From: Synaphobranchus kaupii
Lineage: Eukaryota; Chordata; Actinopteri; Anguilliformes; Synaphobranchidae
DNA: 64,000 bases
NCBI GenBank assembly: GCA_029718625.1
Contig: CM056383.1
Span: forward strand, 63,612,849 to 63,676,848
Direction: 5' to 3'
The notes beneath the pieces were generated by a model, which was given only the letters and a program-made list of their open reading frames with translations, was not told where the DNA came from and searched no databases. This document shows, piece after piece, positions 57,870-64,000 of this stretch (position 1 is the stretch's first letter; the number at the start of each line of letters is the position of its first letter). The position numbers were made by a program, and so were the translations under genes.

Positions 57870-58206
57870 GGGGCGGCATGGCGGTGCAGTGGTTAGCACT
57901 GTCGCCTCACAGCAAGAAGGTAGTTTGAATCCCGGCCGACGGCCTTTCTGTGTGGAGTTTGCATGTTCTCCCCGTGTCCGTGTGGGGTTTCCTCCCACAG
58001 TCCAAAGACATGCAGGTTAGGCTAATTGGAGACTCTAAATTTCCCATAGGTACGAGTGTGTGAGTGAATGGTGTGTGTGCGCCCTGCGATAGATTTGCGA
58101 CCTGTCCCGAGTGTATTCCTGCCTCTCGCCCAATGCATGTTGGGATAGGCTCCAGCCCCCCCGCGACCCTGACCGGGAATAAGCGGGTTAGATAATGGAT
58201 GGATGG
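57870..58206 (+). mobile_element. tRNA-like SINE, near full length
   Basis: The head GGCGGTGCAGTGGTTAGCAC matches the pol III A box (TGGTGCAGTGG), and GTTTGAATCC about 40 bases on resembles a B box. The body contains CAGTCCAAAGACATGC and CTCGCCCAATGCATG. It ends AAGCGGGTTAGATAATGG followed by GATGG repeats. This family is very common in teleosts. It is an interspersed repeat, not a tRNA gene. No flanking duplication is obvious. Confidence 0.8.
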
Positions 58207-59319
58207 GCAGACATCGTTATCACGTTACAGTCATCCATTTGGTTTGTGCATTTCAATCACAGTCATCATTGTGAAAAGAGTGTGATTAGGTAACTGTGGG
58301 ACTACGAGCAGGGATGTTCCATTAAGGTTTACAATAGAACACTTTTTGTTAGCTGTAATACCTTGCAGTACTCTGTGTACTTCTGCATCGTGAACATCAT
58401 TTGCTCTGTTCAATATATACAGTATATATATATATGGCCCTTGTATGGAACCTGTCTGCACTCTAATCACAAAAGCTGTATATATAAGTTCAGTAAAATA
58501 AAAAGGGTTACACTAGATAAATGGAATTTACTGCGCTCTCCTTCAGCATACAAAATGTCCTATATTGCAGTATCAAATAATCCCGCACATTCAAAATGAA
58601 TAATACAAATTTGAAACTGAGATAGTTCCACTGAATTCAATAAACATTTTAGACATTTATGTCCAAATTAACCGCATGTAGATGCATTTGTTTTCACAGG
58701 CATAATGTGTGTACTCTTGCATTCATTTTAGAGTGAAATTCATTGAACACAAACGACTGTTTAAGAATAAGAAACAAACCCTTCTGTTGAAATTAAGTAA
58801 AACATACTGAACTAAATATGCAACACATACTACAATCTATCCAGGTGATCATAATGTACTGCGCAAGCAACTCAAGATAAATTAAGTTAATTATAGTAAT
58901 TTAGTTTTAATAATATGCCTGTCAAAGAAGCTATGTGCATGTGTTCATTTCACAGCGTTTGTCATGTCATATGGAGAAGATTTAACTACACTGTCAGATT
59001 TACAAAGTGCAGTTACTTGTACTGCAGTTCCAAGTCTGAAATGCACAAAAATTCTGACCAACAAGAGCTCTAACTGTTCAAAGAGTATTAAGTCAAAAGA
59101 TCCAAGACCACAGCATGGTGGCTCTGCTTTACTTACTGAATGAGAGTGGAGACACTGAGGTCACAGATGTCCCTCTCCAATGCCTAGGTATTATTTAGTC
59201 CTCTTAGTCCTCACTATCCCAGTCCTGGAAAAAGGTTCCGAGCCAAATGTTTCACTTTAAGGCAAAATAGGTACTACGTTTCACCCTGAGCATCTGGGCC
59301 AGCCTGGATAAACTGTCCC

Positions 59320-59640
59320 GACGCTTAGCGGGCTGGCGGGAGACGTCCTTGGGGAGACCTCGTCTCTAATGAAACGGGATGACGTTCCAGCGAGGCGGCG
59401 TACGAGAGAGAGGGATCGATTCTGAACAGATGCGCGCCCCCCCCCCCCCCCCCCCCCCCCAACGACGTGCAACGCTGACACGGCAACGCGATCGCCAAGG
59501 AGGAGGGGAAGGGAAAAAAAAAACCGTGGCTGTAGAAAATCTCGGGAGAGTCAGTGGCTTCCATCACCTCCAGCCGTCTGGCCACGAGAAAAAAAGGGCA
59601 TGTTTCCGTCGAAGGGATGGGAAACGCAGGTATGTTTATG
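59320..59640. other. CpG-rich patch with C24 run, upstream intergenic
   Basis: A GC- and CpG-rich stretch (for example GCGAGGCGGCGTACGAGAGA near 59389) with a C24 homopolymer at 59437-59460. It could be a distal promoter or repeat. No gene is recognised beside it. Confidence 0.35.
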
Positions 59641-60689
59641 TGACAGCATTAGGATTTCTAACTGTGCTCCCGTCTTCAAGGGGACAGATGCCTGCATTTG
59701 GCTCGCAATCTACTGTACAACTTTGGCGAGCGTGAATCACTGTAGACACGTCAACCCAGTGCACTCTGCACACGTGGCTACTGCGGTGTCAAGTGTGTTT
59801 CTCTTCAATTAGCGTGCCCGTAATGGTACACCTAAGTTTCCGCAGTGCAAATAACGAGGGTTGTTGATTTTATTATGCTAATTATTTCAGAATTACTGCA
59901 GGCTGTGAGTACATTTGGAAACATAATCTCACCACTTTCTCTTACTGGTCCCCTCCAGTGGTAGATGTAGATGTGTTGAAACGTTACTCACTGACCACCT
60001 AAACGTTAGTGTCTTCATAACTCGGGGTGTTGCACTCTGTATATACTTTTATAATTATATAAAAGTAGGCTATGTAATGTGTCCTGGAGAGCCACAAGCT
60101 CTGCTGGTTTTTGTTTAAACCTTAAAATCAGCACCCAATCCATATAAATATACACACTGAATTACTGTTACTGTATTATTATATATATCACCCATTCTTG
60201 AGAATTGGGACAAAACCTTGTTTTTGTTTTTTACTGTTCAATTATACTGGGAAAATATATTTTGATAGATCAAATTATTGGCTATTAAACCATGTAAAGG
60301 GGCCATCTCCCAGTGATACATTTTTTTTTCTTAAATAGCAGCTTAGGACTTGGATTTTGCCAACACCAGGCACAGGCACACACACATAGTTTTACCTGTT
60401 TTACATATGGGGCTCTCGGTATTTCAATGAAATTTTTTTTTTTTGCATTTTTGCCAATATGTTTTGCATTTGTGGCACTTTATTTATACCTAAATGATGA
60501 GAATAAACTAATGCCTGTTAGTATTGTAAATGGTACAACTGTCTTGTTTCATTTAAGCTATTTGCCAAGTTTCTGTGATGCTCACACCTGGAGTTATAAA
60601 GCCTTAAACAGAGCGCCCCCTAAATATGTCAGAATTGACAAAATTTCCCATCTGCACCAAGGGGTTAAGTCCAGGTTCCTTTGTTCTTT

Positions 60690-61320
60690 GATCATAATTT
60701 ATTCCAATTTGTTTATTAAGATTTTTCCAGATCAGTTACCCCTTGCTTCATGAATTACTCCAATAACAAATTCAGCGTTAGCCTTCCTTATGTTCCTTAT
60801 TACCTTATTTCGAAGGGATGTAAAAATGTGCCTGTCATTACTGTAACCTGATAAGCGCTTTTTCAGTGCAAAATCTCACTTTCATTTGTAGCCAGAGGGC
60901 CTCATTGAGCCATGGAAATGTATTCTTCTGTCGAGGCTTATATTGCACCTTCCTTTTGAAGGAAGCCATTACCATTGTTAATAGTTGCCAGAAATGTATT
61001 GCAACAACCCTCAATGTCTTCACTGGACAAAAGTCTAGACCAATCCATTTGTTTTCAAGCAGTTTCAAAACTATTCGGTTCACTTTTCAGAATTCTTTGG
61101 TGGTAGTTTTTTGTTTTGACAGTGTTTTCAAACCATTTTTTTTGTTGGCTTTCCGTACCAATAGTCTGATATTATGGTCAGATAAACCAGTCTGCAGATT
61201 ATGGGATTTGTTATTCTCTCAGGTCTATTGGTAAACATCAGGTCAATTTGCTTTTTTGAGGTTTTGGTCACTCTTGTTGGTCCTTCCAGTAAGGTTGAGT
61301 AAGACTAAACGGGACTTACT
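60690..61320 (-). pseudogene. LINE fragment (endonuclease-reverse transcriptase linker)
   Basis: The minus strand gives, across frames, TRVTKTSKKQIDLMFTNRPE (about 61210-61270), KVQYKPRQKNTFPWLNEALW (about 60900-60960) and FTSLRNKVIRNIRKANAEFV (about 60770-60830). These are the conserved linker blocks between the endonuclease and reverse transcriptase of fish jockey/L2-type LINEs. Many stops and shifts mark a dead copy. Confidence 0.75.
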
Positions 61321-61384
61321 ATCCTAGTTTATGTTAAAATCACCCATAAGTATAAGTTCTTGCTATCACACTGTTCCACTGCAA

Positions 61385-61472
61385 ATCCAATGTGCTGGAG
61401 TACAGAGCCAAAACAACAAAAAATGTGTCACTGTTCAAATACTTTTGGAGTGCACTATATCTCTATAGGATC
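61385..61472 (+). mobile_element. Tc1-type terminal fragment
   Basis: TGTGTCACTGTTCAAATACT followed by TTTGGAGTGCACTATA is typical of a fish Tc1 right end. Short and isolated. Confidence 0.4.
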
Positions 61473-61813
61473 CTGTGGAATGGAGACACTTTTTTCCAAA
61501 GCCAAGGAGCTGATTGGTCAAATTTAACCTACATGATATTTATTTTTTTGCAAAAGCTCCTCCCTGGCTTTGTTGTAGGCAACAGTGTTGCTTTTTGCTT
61601 TTATGATTGTTTCATGATTTCTCCTTACTCATTTTCCTATTGAACTGTATGGAAAAATAAGTCAGGAGAAACACCCCTTAAAGTGATCCATCCATATCTA
61701 CTGCATATCTGGCAGAAGAGTGACGTTTTGAGGCTTGTTTAATACCTCAGACCCTTGATGACTTACAGCCATTTAGCCAACCACCTGATCCATACTGTTC
61801 AAGCGTAATTGAC

Positions 61814-62100
61814 AGCTTAACCCCCCCCCCCCCCCAATTCCCATAGAGATCAAATTCAGAGAGGTTATAGTATTGCTTGTAAGAGCACCAGAAAATACGA
61901 TATCAAGAGTCTTTTGATGTTGTTGGGTCACAGACATCAGGACGCCATGGCATGCAAAGGACATGTATGCAACCAAATATTAAATATGTTGACTTTATTT
62001 AAGTTTATGTTCATTTGTCCAATTACTTTTCGTCCCCTAAAATGTGTGTGTTTGGGGGGCTGTGTATAAAAAGGGCTACAATTGCTACACGGTTCACCCG
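61814..62100 (+). mobile_element. Tc1-type 3' region
   Basis: After a C15 run (61821-61835), the segment matches 47475-47650 in reverse. It continues with TTATTTAAGTTTATGTTCAT, TTGTCCAATTACTTTTCG and GGCTGTGTATAAAAAGGGC, the 3' untranslated part of a common fish Tc1 family. No transposase frame remains. Confidence 0.65.
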
Positions 62101-62265
62101 ATATTCATAGAGGCGTATACAGTAGTTTGCTGGGTACTGGGAGAAAACACTGTCTTTAGCACTGTGGTGCTGTGTAGTGTAAATATTTAAAGGGATGCAT
62201 CCAGTCATGTGGCACGGGACAAGCCCCTCGGTCAGAGTGCCGTCGAAGTGGCCTGGTTTTCCATG

Positions 62266-62315
62266 ACACGCGCACACACGCACACACACACACACGCACA
62301 CGCACACGCACACAC
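62266..62315. repeat. (CA)n/(CG)n microsatellite
   Basis: CACACA run with CG interruptions, about 50 bases. Confidence 0.9.
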
Positions 62316-63704
62316 TGCAGCACGTTGCAGAGTTTATGGAGAATGATCCACAATGAAAATGGCGGGTTCATAAGCCAGTCTTGTTTTGTAGTCCCTAATG
62401 CAAACTAAGCAAACAAATCAGTGATGTAAAAAAATCCCTGAAAACACATATTTTTTCCTTCCGGAAAGCTCTTTAATCCAAAGCTATTTCCGGATGGACT
62501 GGGTCCGAGATGAGTGGAAACCGCGTTGCGTGAATATGGACGAGAGATGTTCTGCACAGACGCGGGGATGTGACCTGTGAAATATCAAGACGTAGTGCAG
62601 CTGAAGTTACGTAAGAGGGCGCACGGCTCACGTTGACAGCAGTAGATTGCCTCTTAAATGACCTTTTTTTTAAAGTGCCTTGGAAGATGTCTGGTTATCT
62701 GTGTATCTGTCCCAGTTGCATTTAGATTGCCTTCGCCATATGCAAGCAAATGAGTACTGAAATATTTTGCTTCTGTTCAACTGAATGCAGACAAATGGAA
62801 TGTTTGTTAATAGTTTTTTTAAATTTTTTTTTACAATTTTTAAACACATTGTTTTATGAGGGAAATTCGTGATTCCTATTGAAAACATTTTTGTTGAATC
62901 AAGGCATCACATGTTTAAATCCAGCAAAATAAATCAGCAGATTGACACTGGAACCAATTGCTCAACACAATATTTAATTTACATTATTCACCAATAATCA
63001 AAGCATTTGAGATGCAATCGAAGTAACTTAAGGCCACATTTTTTAAATCACATATATCCCACACCATGTGAATCATGAGTCTTCATATTATGTATGCACC
63101 CCATGTTCCCAGGGTCAGAAATGACTCACCCTCACCAGACCTCTTGTGATAAAGCTTCTTCATTGAATTTTAAAATCAATGAAAGTCAAAAAGTCTATTT
63201 TTCATGTAGAAACAACCTGTAATTCATCAATAGATTGTGCCTACTTCACAGTCCAGACAGACTTTTACTACAAAACACACATCATAATAGATTTTTTCTG
63301 TAATAGGTGTGTGGCACTTAATTTTGATTATTCTGATTTCATAACTGCAGAGTTAAAAAGACTCACAAGACAGAATTTGTACCTTGACGGTGCTCTTATA
63401 AAAATGTAGAAAGGGGAAATGTTGAATTTTTCTAAAGGTAGGCTCACTCCAGGAAAAGTCATCGAATTTCATGCTGAAAAAATTTAGTTTCGGGGGTTTT
63501 CACTGCTGTTAATCTCAGAAAAGGGTCATTTATGGCCCAAGGGCAATACGAGGATTAAGCACAATTCAAGAACATTAACTTTGTGCTGAAATAGTTTCTA
63601 GCTAAGAAATTATGATTTTTCAGTATTGTTACTGTCGTTGTAAATGTTGTTGATAGTAATGATTTTATTGACTCTTTATTGTTGACAGACTGTTAAGCTT
63701 ATCC

Positions 63705-63848
63705 ATATGGAAGCATAATGGAAACTGAAAAGGCAAACTGGGCTTTTGCATTTGAATTATGTCATGATTTTTACACATCGAATGAAAACTAAATGCATTT
63801 GCCGATTAGAATTTTAACTTGAAATATGACCGGATTATGCTTCCATAT
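63705..63848. mobile_element. short MITE with ATATGGAAGCATAAT ends
   Basis: ATATGGAAGCATAATGG at 63705 and its inverse CCGGATTATGCTTCCATAT ending at 63848 bound a 144-base AT-rich element without coding sequence. Confidence 0.7.
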
Positions 63849-64000
63849 ATCCAATTTAGGTCAGTACGTGATAGGATTCCATTTTTAATTACATTATGTA
63901 TGCATATATACCAATCTTACATTGTATGCCAGTGATGACAATACATTAATGCGTTCTTTTCAGTGCAGATCAATGTATACAATTTATAGTGTTGATGAAT

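Larger units (their letters stand above)
45629..64000. other. region upstream of frmpd4, no second gene recognised
   Basis: Beyond the promoter block this 18 kb carries Tc1, LINE and SINE remnants, tandem repeats and homopolymers, listed separately. I found no convincing exon chain on either strand. Stretches with nothing recognisable include 46570-47255, 48160-48550, 49520-51450, 53461-54389, 55590-57869, 58210-59300, 59640-60690 and 62320-63704. The T-rich segment 48790-49510 resembles fish LTR sequence, but no paired LTR or coding domain is present. Confidence 0.6.

Noticed and set aside
57880..57945. tRNA gene
   Set aside because: A and B box-like words are present but there is no cloverleaf, and the sequence continues as a known type of interspersed repeat.
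60313..60753. 146-codon plus-strand open frame with hydrophobic runs
   Set aside because: F-rich stretches come from T homopolymers, and its 3' part is antisense to a LINE remnant.

Overview
The window is vertebrate nuclear DNA, almost certainly from a teleost fish. Tiny exons with canonical GT-AG introns of 2.6-27 kb, long CA/CT microsatellites, a 5S-rRNA-derived SINE, a tRNA-like SINE, L2/jockey-type LINE pieces and many Tc1, hAT, Harbinger-like and TTAA-target DNA transposon remnants together make a bony-fish repertoire. There is no bacterial-type gene organisation, and most long open frames here are chance or repeat-derived. I could not identify the species.

One host gene is supported: the 5' part of frmpd4 (FERM and PDZ domain-containing 4, also called Preso), on the minus strand. 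Six coding exons were found by combining splice sites, reading phase and protein similarity: exon 1 at 45588-45628 (start codon), exon 2 at 18832-18942 (first half of the WW domain), exon 3 at 12301-12461 (WW tail and start of PDZ), exon 4 at 5606-5709 (PDZ core), exon 5 at 2943-2988 (end of PDZ) and exon 6 at 1-78 (linker towards FERM, cut by the window edge). All phases agree and give 180 residues, except that exon 4 carries one extra base in a C6 run (5676-5681) that breaks the frame. FERM and the C-terminal half lie outside the window, before base 1.

Upstream of exon 1, a CpG-rich block with (CT)n and (GA)n tracts (about 45780-46560) is the likely promoter and 5' UTR region. From there to 64000 I see no convincing second gene, only repeats, microsatellites and one possible short extra exon (48553-48623).

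The introns are full of mobile elements. Intron 3 (5710-12300) is the densest, with a 99%-identical MITE, two Harbinger-like MITEs side by side at CTT targets, a hAT element with a perfect 8-bp target duplication, a LINE 3' end carrying nested insertions and a Tc1 deletion derivative. Intron 1 (18943-45587) holds two TTAA-flanked elements with long terminal inverted repeats, a near-perfect foldback hairpin (32744-33181), more Tc1, hAT and SINE copies, and two CpG-rich patches. No previously undescribed functional system is evident. The most notable points are the exon 4 frameshift, the decayed WW signature, a nearly identical inverted MITE pair flanking exons 2 and 3, and the TTAA-target families with fossil ORFs.
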